This document shows, piece after piece, positions 11,548 through 23,746 of a DNA stretch of 64,000 bases. Origin of the DNA: Pyrrhoderma lamaoense. Lineage: Eukaryota > Basidiomycota > Agaricomycetes > Hymenochaetales > Hymenochaetaceae. The stretch spans positions 2,170,001 through 2,234,000 of the forward strand of contig NBAZ01000001.1 in the NCBI GenBank assembly GCA_002794735.1, read 5' to 3'. The notes under the pieces are model-generated. The model searched no databases. It was not told the DNA's origin and was given only the letters and a program-made list of their open reading frames with translations. Numbering within the stretch: the stretch's first letter is position 1; each line of letters opens with the position of its first letter. A program made the position numbers and the translations under genes.

Positions 11548-12450
11548 TTATCCTTCATAGCGATATGCTACCATCGCTTCGACCCTGTGAACGTCGGTGC
11601 TGAAGCTTCGCAATTTCACTTGTTGACTCTTACTGGCCTCGATGGCGAGCGGGTCTGTATCGATCCATTCGTCAGCGGGGACTTCTGCCGATTCCGAAGT
11701 GTACGCAAGAATATTAAATACGGTTGGCTCGTCCATAGTTGGCAGGAAGGTTACAGTAGAAACGATCTGTTTAAGGATATCCCGTATCTCCGCTTGAATC
11801 TGTGATTCTGGTTTCGCAGGAACTCTGTAAAGCGATTGGTTAGCTTACTGTCATTCTATCCAATCAAGTGTCGCGACGAACTGTTCTGATCCTGATTCTT
11901 CCTTGATATCTGGGTTTCTTTGAAGATGTACATCAAATACCCACCGTTCCAATGTCAGCTTGGTATCCTTTGCTATGATCGCGAGGACGAGCTGTGTTAC
12001 ACTCCCCGACAGAAGCCATTCTGAAATTATAGATGGAGCTTAATAGTATCTGTTGATTATTCTACAAGTTAGAAATCCATTACTTACTCTGTACTTGTTT
12101 GAGGATTCTATTAATATAAAAGTGCAAATAATGCGTTACTATTTGAATGTTCATTGTATAGACACCATATACACCCACTTGTCAAGATACTTTTCGAGGT
12201 CCGGGTTTTGGGTGAGCATAACAACTTGGCCATATTTCTTTACCAAGTTAAAATCGTCGTCGGGGTATACTCCACGTTGGTATAAGATTCTTTAAGAAGC
12301 TCCGTTCAGATTTAAGCCAGTTTCATAGGATTGAAATACTCCGTACGTATTAACTGCAAATTTAAAAAAATCGGTTACAACTTGGGTTGAGCCTTTCAAA
12401 GAGATTGCTTGACGTGTTGGTGGCTGCCTCTGTTTTTGCTTTATAGGCAT
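11548..12450 (-). CDS. mad2: Spindle assembly checkpoint protein Mad2 (HORMA domain)
   Basis: HORMA-domain protein that, when kinetochores lack microtubules, binds Cdc20 and holds back the anaphase-promoting complex. Exons: 12347-12450, 12179-12289, 12088-12107, 11882-12020, 11548-11824; about 216 residues. Visible: SLKGSTQVVTDFFKFAVNTI, ILYQRGVYPDDDF, the LERWVFDV strand, TVTFLPTMDEPTVFNILAYT and the safety-belt end HRVEAMVAYRYEG. The third exon is only 20 nt. The last intron uses a weak donor (GTTCGT), chosen because it alone keeps the frame. An acidic insert (about residues 120-130 and 175-190) is longer than in animals. It shares a 226-bp promoter with NUP157/170. Confidence 0.93.
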
Positions 12451-12676
12451 GGTTATTTATGAGAGGAAATAGTCAAACTGCCTTGTAAATTGGGTGAAAC
12501 AAAGGACCAGTGGTATTACAAGACGCGTTGTTCAATAGACGCGTTTTTCGTGTTGAACACTCACGTGCGACCAGCTTCAGTGCGATATTCGTAGAACTTG
12601 ATCACGGTGTGCTTCCGAGTCTTAAGCATAGGACAAGCCACCCATTGATCTTAACATTCACATTCCTCAACACGGA
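12451..12676. promoter_or_regulatory. Bidirectional promoter, mad2 / NUP157-170
   Basis: Only 226 bp separate the start codons of mad2 (minus) and the nucleoporin gene (plus). Both promoters and 5' leaders must fit here, so shared control is likely. No specific factor site is claimed. Confidence 0.6.
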
Positions 12677-15600
12677 ATGTCTTTTCAGACGTCTTATGCG
12701 GGACCCCGCCCATTTTCTCCTTCTCAAAACGCACAGAACGGGAATTCTTATGCTTCCACGTCTCGAGCAAAGACCTCAGTCTCTCGTCCTGTTCCTCTCG
12801 ACCTCCCCGCCTTACAAGCATCAGCTCGCCTTATTCAAGAGCAGTTTATAAAAGATGCCCAAATTGTACCGGATCTTTCGGATATGCTCACAATTCGTAT
12901 GTAACACACTATTTTGTCTCAACCACCGCTCACTTATATTTTTTTTCTTCAGCTGGTGGGCAGTCCTCAGCTTCTTATACAGTCTTTCCGAGTGACTTCA
13001 GAATACCATTTCAAAAAAGGAAGCATATCGGGATCCCACCTTCTCTTTGGGAACATTTTCAGAGTAAGCACTCAATTATTTAGGAATAATCTGGCTCTCT
13101 GTAACTTTCCTCCAGCTTCAAAATTCGTGTGCCATATGGGTATCATGACTGAGATTGAGCGGGCTTGGATCTCTTTGGATCATAAACTATTTCTTTGGGA
13201 CTATGTAGAGGGGTGAATTATCTGCTTTAGTTGTTATCATGAGTCCTACTAACAAGAGAATAGACAAGAGCTTAGCTCATTCATCGAACAGCCAGACGTG
13301 ATAACTCATGTTGCCCAAGTCAGGCCTAAGCCCGGAGTATTTATTGACGAAATTACATCACTTCTTGTCATTTGCACCCCAGTAACAGTGATATTACTTG
13401 GTGTTTCTTCCAGCAAGTTACTGGACCGGATAATCGACAGCATAAGGAAATCAAACTTTATGCAACAGACATGTCTGTGACAACGGATGGGGTAGAAATG
13501 GCTTCTGTTGTTGGAACAAACGATGGCAGGATATTTATGTGTGGTGTTGGTGATGGGAATGTATATGAACTTCACTATCAAGAAAAGGAGGTTTGGTTTG
13601 GAAAGAAGTTTCACTTAATCAATCACTCTGCCATTGGGCTACCAAGTTTCATCCCCCTTCTTAGAACAGCGCATAATGAAGGTCAGTTTCAGACATTACT
13701 TTGAATGTATCCACGAGACTCACAAAAATAACATTCAGAACGGGTCATCTTCTTAGCGGTCGATCATGACAGAAATTACATATATTCTCTGAGTGAGCAG
13801 GGGTGGATATCCGTTTGGAAACCCGAAGCAAACAAAGTTCTACGCAAAACTCAAACACTTTCTAACCTACAAAAGCAGGTCCAAGATAAGGTCCCTGGGG
13901 CGCCTGCGCTCGCCCAAGGATTGAGGTTGATTTCATTACATGTCATTGACAGACATGAGTCGAAATCGGGAATACAGCTCATGGCTCTTTCTCAGACTGG
14001 TGTTCGTCTTTATTTCTCGACCACAACTACTTATGGGGCTTATGGGTACAGTGGTCAATATGGCACACTGGATCCAAAACAACTTCACCTGATACATGTA
14101 AGACTACCTCCTATGAATCTCCTCCATCCAGATGAGCACTATCGTCCCCAACGTGCTTCTACCTTATATGGAGCTGCTTCACAACCACGGCCTTCCCCAC
14201 TGCTTGTATTATGAAGGACTTAACATTCTCAACATATGTGAATGGTCTTTTGGTGGCGTCGCACCCGAGCGACGTAGACGGTAAAGATTTCATCTTAGGA
14301 ATTGCTCCAGATCTGTCGAGAGTAGGTTCTTTAGGTCAGGCGCAGCAACCTTCAAATGTACCTCAGCCAACTGTACCGAATCTCTATCCGGCAACAGTTA
14401 CCCAACCATTTTCTTCAAGTACAGTCACTAGAAATCCTCTTACAGAGCAAGCTACCCTACTTTACATTGAAGGAACTGTATGGGCAATTGCTGCTTCTCA
14501 ACCCGGTGGATCTTTAAATAGTCTCAAATTAAACAACACCCCTGAACCCACATCAACAAATGAATTAGCAACCCAGTTCTCACAACTCCGCCAAGAGTTC
14601 GTTATTGTTTCAAACACTGGTATCAGCCACCTCATCAAGCGAAGGGTTGTTGACTATCTTCAGGATGCTATAGAGGAAGCTCATGCTGAAGGGAATCTAC
14701 AGCCAATTATCGACTTCAGGGATAGTTTTGGGAGAGATCAGACATCGGCGATGCTACTTGCTCTGGCAAGTGGGAATACAAATTTTGCTGTGGATAGAAC
14801 CAGGTATACACTTTTTGATGAAGTGGCATGTCTTAGTCCGGAGCTCGTTGGCATTGCAAGACAAGCGTTTTATGACTTGGCGGACAAACCTGTATGGGTC
14901 GACCGTGGTTATGGGAGCGATACCCAGGGGAATGTTATCTTTAGCGGTAGACGAGAGGGTTTCGCTTTGTATTTCGCTCGCTTAGTACGGCCTATATGGA
15001 GTGCAAAGATCACCAAAACAGGGTAACAAATTTGTTCTTAGTTATCGGTTGTGAAATTTGTATTGATCATACAAATTAATCTAGGCCATCAGGATGGGTT
15101 TCTAATTTCGACGACGCATTTTTAGTTTCTATACAACGCAACCTTTATGCGCTGAAAACGTTCCTAGAAGGAAATCCGCAATTGTTTACCTCCGCTCCTG
15201 GTGACCAAGTTAGTGCAAATACACGACAAAATGCTGAACATGATGCCTGGAAGGTGGAGCAGACCTCTGTTTCTCATTTACAAGCATTATTAGGAAGGAC
15301 TGTGGAAGCGATATCATTTGTTCTTTTACTTACGGACTACAATTTTGGAGAATTAGTGGCACAGTGTGACAAAGAGACCCAACTGAAGATAAATTCATTG
15401 ACTTACGAAGAACTAATTGCGACTGAAATTGGTCTTCATGTGTCCAGAACCTTGGTGAACGTCATAATTAATAGTCAAATTGGCCAGCAGATCAGCGTAA
15501 GTTTTCTATTCCGCCCTTTTCAATGGCTTACTGATACAGTTATCAGATTGATACTGTCAGCGAAATTTTACAACAACGGTGTGGATCTTTCTGTAGTGCA

Positions 15601-17597
15601 GACGATGTAATGCTTTACAAGGTATAGTTGATGTTCACAGGAAAAACTGTCGCTCACTAATCATCTACTTCATCATAAGGCACGGGAGTGTGTTCGTAAA
15701 GCTGTGGATATCAAGGATCCTAATGAAAGACTTGTGGTACTAGGGGAGTCTTTGAGGTATGTTCAATTAAGTGTATCGGCGATCCTGATTGCTCAAGATA
15801 TCGATATAAGATTATTCTTGCGGGCTGCACGGGTTATCGACTTTGAGAAACTCCGCGAGATCTGCGGTGATTACCAACATCTTAATTATACAAAAGGTAC
15901 GTACAGAGGGCCGAAATGAAGTGATCTTCTGACTGATATTTTCTCCAGGCGCTGTGGAACTGCCGTTACAATGTGCCGCGGTAGCTGACGAGGATAACGT
16001 TGGTATCAACTATTGGGCCAGTGGATGTCCTTCAGATGACCCCCGCTCAGAATTCCTGAATAGACGCTGTAGATGCTACGATCTGATTCTTCACTCTCTT
16101 ACTGTTTTTGGTGATCAATGCACCCAGAATCCCGCGAGACAGGATTTTGAAGATGTTCGGAACCATGCATACGAGCTTGCTTTCTCTGCAGAAGACCCTG
16201 CCTTCCACTCTCACCTGTATGATTGGATGATCAGTGAGGGATGACAGATGCCCTCTTAGAGGTAAACGCCTTGAAAATTGACTTTATGAAGAGCTTTAAG
16301 TAATATATCTATTTTAGATTCGACCTCCCTTCCTCGAATCCCATTTACTGCGCGAACCCGCATCAGCTGACAAGTATCAATTGCTTTGGCAGTTGTATGT
16401 AAAAAATGAACAGTTTCTTCGAGCCGCGGAGGTACTTGCCGCACTGGCCCGTTCTTCTTTGTAAGTTTTATCGGTTAACCAGCAACTGAATTACTGGCCT
16501 GGCTGACTGGTGGCTTCTCAGATTCGACCTCCCCTTAGATGAACGCCTTGAGTTCCTTACTCTGGCTGTAAGCAATGCAAAGTCCCACCCTGTGTCTATC
16601 AATGGGAAACACGAGACTGCAATCGCGTTCCTTTCTGAGCTTGAGGATCAATTGGAGGTGGCACAAGTCCAAATGGAGCTCTTACAGAGCTTACTACCTA
16701 GAATCAATGAAGGGGGTGAAGTAGGGGAAAAAATACAACTCCTGCAGAAGAGAATCTTTAACATCACTGAGGTGGGGTTACTTTAACCAAAAAAAAGGCT
16801 TTATTATACTAAACTCTCCCCTATAGCTCTATCAATTCTATGCTGAGCCCTTTGATCTCCTTTCCATCAAGCTGCTCATTTTACACGTTTCTGAGCATCA
16901 AGATGAGTCCGTTGTACGACCGATATGGAGTAGACTCATTGACGAAGGTATCTACTACGTCAATTGGATTTTAACGAATTGATGGCTCATCTTTTGTGCA
17001 TAGCTACAGCAAGCGGAACTTCAGAACAACAGGCCGATAAGGTCATGTCTGTCGTTGTAACACATGGAAGGAGGTTTTACCCTTCGGAATACGCATTCCC
17101 TCTCCGTAAGAGTTGCTCTAATCAGCCGTCTCACCAACATTACTAACGTCACATTTCAAAGGCTATGTGTCCAGTCTACTAGTGAAATTTTCTCTAAATA
17201 ACAAAGGGGTACGCCCGGCTGGTTGGGTTCCCCGTGTGCTGAAAGAATGTGGAATACCTTACTCAGAAATTTGGGACATTCTACATGAGATGTACGAATC
17301 GCAGGTCAGTAATCTCCGTTTGTATGGTCTTAAATCAATGGCTTATTATTCGCTTGCTAGGTCCCACCGTTTTCTGATCAGGATAACATTCAAATGATTT
17401 CTTCTGACATTGCCGTACTGTTGAAGGATTGGGTAGAAGATGCCAAAAGGCCACAGAGCTCATTGTCACGAGGCGACTTACCTGTTGACCTTCTGGATCG
17501 TACTATCACCAAGTATATTGATGAACTCAGTACGGACAAAAAGGAGACCAAGGCTCTTTTTGAGGATGTAAAACTACAACTCCGGCGCTATTGGTAA
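12677..17597 (+). CDS. nup170: Inner-ring nucleoporin NUP157/170 (Nup155 family), with apparent frameshifts
   Basis: Large scaffold nucleoporin of the inner ring of the nuclear pore, a beta-propeller followed by a helical solenoid. Seventeen exons between 12677 and 17597; main ones are 13739-15022, 15085-15496, 15949-16261, 16522-16771 and 17361-17597. Family blocks: FPSDFRIPFQKRKHIGIPPS, MTEIERAWISLDHKLFLWDY, EIKLYATDMSV, VVGTNDGRIFM, LYDWMISEG then TDALLEIRPPFL, AAEVLAALARSS, ARPAGW-like VRPAGWVPRVL. Three places need one extra base: near 13410 (or a 32-nt intron 13382-13413), in CCCC at 14195-14198, and in GGG at 16238-16240 (SEGMTDALLE). The protein is otherwise intact at about 1,360 residues, so I read these as sequence errors. 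Confidence 0.92.
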
Positions 17598-17672
17598 TAT
17601 TATATAAAAATACACTAGTGATACCAACAAGTGCATGTATATATGTTCTAGTAATCTCGCTGCTTTCCAATA

Positions 17673-18708
17673 TTAGACCTCAATGATAAAATCTTCGGCT
17701 CTGTGTAAGAATCTTTGGACATAGTACTCTGTCAGTTTATAAATACTCCATAACGCCCTAATTTCAAAGCTATAGTTAATCTGGGAAATTTTATTGTACT
17801 AGGTTCAAACAACTCACCGAAGTATCCCGAAGATCATAGCTATAAGTATGACAATAGAAGCAACATCTCTGGTATCTCTTCTATTCCTACCTCGGTGTCT
17901 TGTAGCAAGATCGAAAGGTCTCAAAAAGCCCGTGGACCATAAAATCTGGATTATTGAAGTAGCGCCTAGTACTGGAATGCCAATTAGAATTCTCCGTAGA
18001 AAATTGGCAATTGCACCAAGCTTCTGGGGAGTCTCAATAAATCGAGACGGTGCCGACTTCGAGCCGAAATTGAATATTTCCTCTACTGCAATTATTTCTT
18101 CATCCTGAAGAGTACGCAGTACGGTTTTAATAAGATTCTTCGCCACATCTACGGGATTTACCCATCCCCACCCAAAGTATAGAAAACCACCGTCATATAT
18201 AGTTTCATCTGCATCAAGGTTGTCCAAGAAGAAGGTAACTAGGAAAGATGCGATGTAAGCAACGCAACTGAATACGAGAACTGACAGGGTGATGACGAAA
18301 ACTAGGAGGTAGAATCATGTAAGAAGAGCGACAGACAGAGAAAAATAGAAATGAATCAAGAACATGCTTTGATTTGATGCCAACCCAACAAAACTGGCTC
18401 TTGCAGTCATATACTAGTCATAAATCAGTTAATATTTCTATATCGTTACAGATACCTTGTCAAACCTTGTATTGACACTGGGGACAGCGGAACCATGCCG
18501 ACTGTGATTCTCTTCGCCATCGTTGTAAGCATTCAACATGTACATACTACAAGGTGGTTTAAGGAACCATACGTGTAATATTCTCGAATAAAGCACTTAC
18601 TGCTATCGAACCAGAGCACCGACAAGGGCGAATGAGACGCCCAAGAAGAGGATCCTCGCCATCTAAGCAGATCCTACACTGTTTTTCGCTAGCAGAATTA
18701 TCAGCCAT
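17673..18708 (-). CDS. RING-CH (MARCH-type) membrane ubiquitin ligase
   Basis: Predicted membrane-bound E3 ubiquitin ligase. Exons: 18601-18708, 18466-18546, 18368-18413, 17818-18301, 17673-17757; 267 residues. The N-terminus holds a C4HC3 RING-CH finger: C11, C14, C29, C31, H39, C42, C57, C60, with the typical CRCSGSIAYVHVECLQRW centre. Three hydrophobic spans follow (VITLSVLVFSCVAYIASFLV; RILIGIPVLGATSIIQILW; ASIVILIAMIFGILRALW). Between exons 3 and 4 the straight frame meets a TGA; a GC-AG intron (18302-18367, donor GCATGT) restores it with correct phase. The substrate is unknown. It shares 176 bp of upstream DNA with the carrier gene. Confidence 0.85.
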
Positions 18709-18884
18709 GAATGTGAGAGTATGTATAATATTCTTTGAGTTACCATTCCATAGCTTAATCAAGTTAATGGTTGGATGATCGAGTCTCACGTGATACAAAG
18801 GCCCATTTATGGAACCGAGTTTGATTATCCAATAGGATCGAAACCCTAGCACACACACTCTCCTGTTCTCTTTCTTGGTCTCTA
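18709..18884. promoter_or_regulatory. Bidirectional promoter, RING-CH ligase / mitochondrial carrier
   Basis: 176 bp between two divergent start codons (18708 and 18885). Both transcripts must begin inside or very near it. Confidence 0.55.
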
Positions 18885-20468
18885 ATGGGACGGGACACAA
18901 CCGGAGATGGTCACTTAAGACTTGTTGGAATGCTCGCAGGAACCGGTAGTGGTAAGCTACCTAAATCGTCTCATTCAAGCAAATTTCTGATGGCTGAATA
19001 TAGGATTGACAAAAGTGAGAGAACTGTCCACATTCGTCTCGATATTGTTTCCATATTGATCGGAACTGTTCAAAAAGGTTGCGGTTGGCCAAGGGTAGGC
19101 TCAGAAGTAGAAGCTTTGAGTTGATATCGTGGGTTTTTCTGTTTTTGGTGTATATTATTTATGTTAAAGTGCAATGAATGGGGAACAGCTATCTTTACGA
19201 TCCATGACAGATTTGATACTATTAAAACACGATTACAATGCAGTCCTCTTGGTACATACAAGAATGCACTAGACTGTTTGTCCAAGACGATAAGAAACGA
19301 GGTCTGATTATTAAATGCTTCTAATTCGTTTGCGCGTATGGTTCTTAAACGGACGCAAAGTCTATCTTTGCCTTATATAAAGGATCTACGCCTCCTGCTA
19401 TTGGATGGACCGCAATTGATTCCGTTCTCCTTGGCTCCCTACACAATTATCGGCTTTTCCTCATTCGTCATGGAATGACGGAGTTGAAGCCTGGGACTGA
19501 AACTAAACGACTTACTATCCCTGCACACGGAATCGCTGGTTTTTTTGCCGGTCTAACGAGGTAATTATTGATGATTCTAACAGATTTCTCTCCTGGTCTA
19601 AAATCTGGATCGTACGTGATTTAGCGCCTTTGTTGCAACTCCCGTTGAACTCGTAAAAGGTGAAAGACTTGAAAATCAGAAAGACAACTGTTGCATGAGG
19701 AAATCCAAGCTGACTACACACAGTCAAACTTCAATTACAGCGGGAAAGGCTTTCGAAGGACCGTGAGTTCAAGAGCCCAATACATTGTATTCGTCGTATA
19801 GTGCAAGTGCAAGGTATTACTGGTCTATGGACCGGTCTAGGGGGCAGTCTACTGTTTCGGAGCAACTTCATGTGGATGTTCATGTGCTACGAGGTAGTTA
19901 TCAATTTCCCACAATCAAAGTAACCGTTAAACTAAGGTTTCCTTAAGGTCCTTATGCGGGGATTTAGTCATCTATCTAGTCCCCGTTTCAATGTAATGCA
20001 ATCTTTACTAATATAACGATTTCAAAAGTCACTGAAAAGATTGTTTCCGAACAAGATCGGTGATGGACTCGCCACATTTATGTCAGGTGGTTTAGCCTCC
20101 TTTGGTTTCTGGTTTATGGCAATTCCTGCTGATAACATAAAAAAGTATGTGTTTTCTCCATCTTATTTTCTTTTCACTGAATTTTAAATCCGTCCTAGTC
20201 GGATGATGGCGGCATCCCTCTCTGGTCCAAGAAAGTCAGCCCTACAAATTGCGAAGATCATAGCTCGAGAAGATGGGCCAAAGGGATTCGTGCGTGGGCT
20301 CACGCCAGTGCTTCTCCGTGCCTTCCCCGTAAACGCGAGTGCCCTATTCGTGTACGAAGGGCTCATGAAACTGATGAACGCAGAAAAAGTAAGCATACGT
20401 AAATATCTTGTGGTTGAGCAGCATTGACCAATGACCCTCTTTTTTTTCACGAGTAGACAAGGCATTAA
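18885..20468 (+). CDS. Mitochondrial carrier family (SLC25) protein
   Basis: Six-helix metabolite transporter of the inner mitochondrial membrane, three repeats of about 100 residues; 317 residues. Exons: 18885-18951, 19004-19014, 19078-19094, 19211-19301, 19361-19560, 19625-19659, 19724-19893, 19948-19992, 20029-20144, 20199-20388, 20457-20468. Exons 2 and 3 are only 11 and 17 nt but join in frame to give LAGTGSGLTKVAVGQGFDTI. Repeat 2 carries TPVELVK and repeat 3 carries IPADNIKNRM, matching the P-x-D/E-x-x-K/R signature. Repeat 1 has GFDTIK, lacking the signature proline. Features such as SVLLGSLHNYRLFLIRHGM and LRAFPVNASALFVYEGLM resemble amino-acid or carnitine-type carriers. The substrate is unknown. 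A read-through at 20389 would give an alternative end without the last exon. Confidence 0.9.
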
Positions 20469-22715
20469 CCGTTACTAACCGCCGGTTATAGTAATTAGAA
20501 TCAAGTAATTAATCAAACTCCTTAATGTCGAAATCTAGGCATGTGATTTTTTTATCTTCAAAGTGTTTTATACTCGATTTGAAGATGGTTCGATTGTTGA
20601 TAGGCGTTAAGCATTTGTATATTGCTTCTTCGGCGCCGATTGGTTGAGCTTGAACAAGATATTATTAAGAGATTAACGATTGGATTGGACTTTATTGGAA
20701 AATCAGAGCTACAGTAATACATCAAGATCGGAAACTAATAATTAAGGTAAGTCATTATAATTGGTGGATAAAGGATGTGCAAGAAATCTGTTTGAAATTG
20801 CGTATTATCTGCGAATGTATAGTGGCCACACATGGAGTTACAAATAGCACCTTGAGTAAGTACTTGGAGGAAGAGCGCAAGCCCATTTTTGGCTGCTTAT
20901 GGAAGCTTCCCAGTTGGCTGAATCCGATCGGTATAAGTCTAGAGCTGCTCGGGCATTTTCAGCCTTTAAACGGATATTGTCAAGGTATTTTTTGGGGGTA
21001 GTAAATGAAGTTATGAGCAAACATTATAACGTCTTAAGAAAGGTGTTATTTACCGAATCCAAATTCCCGTGCTGTATTTTACGGCGCATTAGATGCCATA
21101 CTAAAGTTTGTAAACCGACCACCTGGTTTGGGGACTGAAGAGCGTTCCTGAAAGGCATGTAGAGCGCAACGTCTCTAGTGGCTATTAAAATTAGACGGTC
21201 AATTAAGTGCTTCTAGAGTCTAAAGTGAAATTAAAAACACGGACCAAGGGCAGGGTGCGGTATCCCTAGAACTATATAACATTAAACACTTAAGCCTCGC
21301 ATAGTAAAAAACGCTAATAAAACTCTGATAAGAGTACCTGATAAGTCATTCCATAAAGAGTGCCCGACAAGAATCTTTCCCTTAATTCTCTCAGCTACAA
21401 GCGTTTGGATTGTATTGAAAGGAAGCGCTTGATCTGGGGCAAATTACGAATAAGAGAAGAGAAGAGAAGATTTCAGATTGACGAGATCCCGATCTAGTGA
21501 TCTGAAGAAGAAAGGAACCCACCGGAGTTTAGATGCTTAGCCTCTATTCCAGTGGTAGATGTCCTATAGTCGGTAACCGGCATTGTAGGTTGGACATAAG
21601 AGTCGAGAACTATGGAGCCCCGATAATCAACAAGTGTCACCCTCCTAGTCAAACGGAACGCAATGGACGAGAAACGGGGATGTTAGACAACAGTGAAAAA
21701 AGATACGTTTTGCACGTCCGAATGTATGCGCTTTATATAGAACTCACGCAACCATTGAGGTCGAGCCCCCAGGTCCGACACCGCAGCATATAGTGCCTAG
21801 GGCAAGGAACAGTCTGGAAATAGCTCTTTGTCAATAAGGTTTGCCCTTCATAAGCTTTACACGACCAGAAGTACGAACTTGTCGGCACTTTGGCTCATTT
21901 TCGTAAAGAGTCTAGAGAAGAAGAAGAAGACGGCAAAAGTAGAGGCGATTGAGGATTTCTAAGAACCCGGGACTGGATTCGATGAAGAGATGGTGTCCCC
22001 TTTCCTCCATCCTGATTTTATACGTTTTCCAGACATGAAGATAGATATTGCTTTCCGTCGCATGTGTGGACATTGCAAGACATCCATTAGTACAGATCTG
22101 GATGTTATGCTCGTCAATGATTGAAAAGAAATTAAATTAGATTTGAATTCAAGCTAACGATATCTGTCACATGTCTCAGGTTCGACATACGAGAAAATAA
22201 GGAATGACTTAGCGTGTGCAACGAACAACTCCGCGAGGGATAATTATTGATATCCCAGTCCAGAAAAAGAAAAAAGATAATAAAGTAATAGGAACCCTCC
22301 GAGTCTCAGCAATGCTCTGTGTATGATCTTCACCCTTTTAAGTTGTCATGGGACCTTGCATGATACCGGTCTCTTGATTTAGGGAGGTAAACCTAGAATT
22401 AATTTGTGAAGGTTGAGTTAAGCTTGTAGAGTAGATGCATAAGAAGCTCGACGATCCCACCTTCAGAGTATATATTAAGTGAGATCAGGGGTAAACTAAG
22501 AATGAACTGAGCATTGAAAAAAGTATATAGATAATTGTCTTATCGTGCACCATTAATCCATAGCTGATCTTCATCTTCAAGGAGTCCATGTTCTGCGGAT
22601 GTATTTTAATTTGTTTTCCATGAACAATTCTTCACAGTTTATCCCATCCGTGAGAGGAAAAACATAACAGAAGCAGAATATCATATCTCGTCTGGGATCA
22701 GCGACAAGTTAAACC

Positions 22716-22745
22716 TTTCTTTTCTTTTCTTTTCTTTTCTTTTCT
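22716..22745. repeat. Microsatellite (TTTCT)6
   Basis: Six perfect tandem copies of the pentamer TTTCT inside the gene-free region. Confidence 0.95.
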
Positions 22746-23729
22746 GTTTTTTCCTTCTTTTGACTACACTCTGTCAGTTGGTGAGCCAGAATACAGGAGT
22801 ACGGAATGGAGCTTAGAACGATTGACCTAGCCAGATGGCAGCAAATGGAGTTTGACAAAAAAAAAACAATGACGATGAGCTACGCATATACAGATGTCAG
22901 AATCAGACCAGATAAATGGTTTTTAGAATGACTGTTGAACAATTGAATTGAGTTGAGAGATTACGAGCTAAGACTAAAGAACCGTATGAAGCATATTTAT
23001 TGTTGAAGAAGTTTACAGCCAATGTTTGAGCTAAGACATCAATGATACCTTTGCCAGGTAAATAAGCCAGGGGCTGAGATAGAAGAATGTATAAATTTCG
23101 TGTTGATTGAAGACGTTGAAGACAACTGTCTGTCAAGATGGCCAAAGAGAAACGATTTGTTTGTTTGTTCTCCGGCGAATCTGACAAAGCAATCAATAGT
23201 TAGCACTTGCTAGTCGATAGGACGCGTAACGTAGTCAAGGTTAAAGTGGTTGATCTCGAATTCGTCTAAAGCTTATTTTCAAATTTAGGGCCAGTTTTCT
23301 CTGTTTTAGAATGAACATGTGACATTCTAAAGTTACACCTAATAGAAATATCATTCCACACTCGCTTCCGAGTCCAAGGTTCTCGATATATGATACCCCC
23401 GCCCCTTCACGGTCAGTTCTGACAAGAACCCATTTATTTTATAATTCGCGATTACTATATGGATGGACGCGTAGCTTTGGCTCCAAAAGTCACATAATTT
23501 ATCCACCCCAACGGGTCGACGGACGTGGCTTGAGTCCGTTTGAACGAAAAGAGACAAGGAAAGAGATTGAAAAAAAAAAAGGTTTATAACAAATATAGAG
23601 TTGTCAATCGGCATGATCAAATGAATTGCTAGTTTGTTTTTTTGGGGGAGGCATTCACCGGGCCACGCTTGCATACTCTAATAATATTAATAAGAAATCA
23701 TTCGAACTGTCAAAGGCGGGCTATGCGTC

Positions 23730-23746
23730 GTGTGTGTGTGTGTGTG
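23730..23746. repeat. Microsatellite (GT)8
   Basis: Perfect GT dinucleotide run of about 17 bp inside the gene-free region. Confidence 0.95.

Noticed and set aside
15622..15640. A 19-nt intron in NUP157/170
   Set aside because: The acceptor at 15679 gives a 58-nt intron and joins LYK to ARECVRKA, which fits the family better.
16318..16533. Two successive NUP157/170 exons both begin ATTCGACCTCCC
   Set aside because: They are read in different frames and the surrounding sequence differs; coincidence is more likely than exon duplication.
20777..21138. Overlapping open frames of 60-79 codons on both strands
   Set aside because: No splice partners, no recognisable motif, and frames on both strands are similar in length, as expected by chance.
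21721..21790. tRNA-like GGTCGAGCCCCC stretch
   Set aside because: No matching acceptor stem, D-arm or anticodon arm could be folded around it.
22541..22556. TTATCGTGCA resembling part of the MITE end
   Set aside because: Only about ten bases match and nothing else of the terminal repeat is present.
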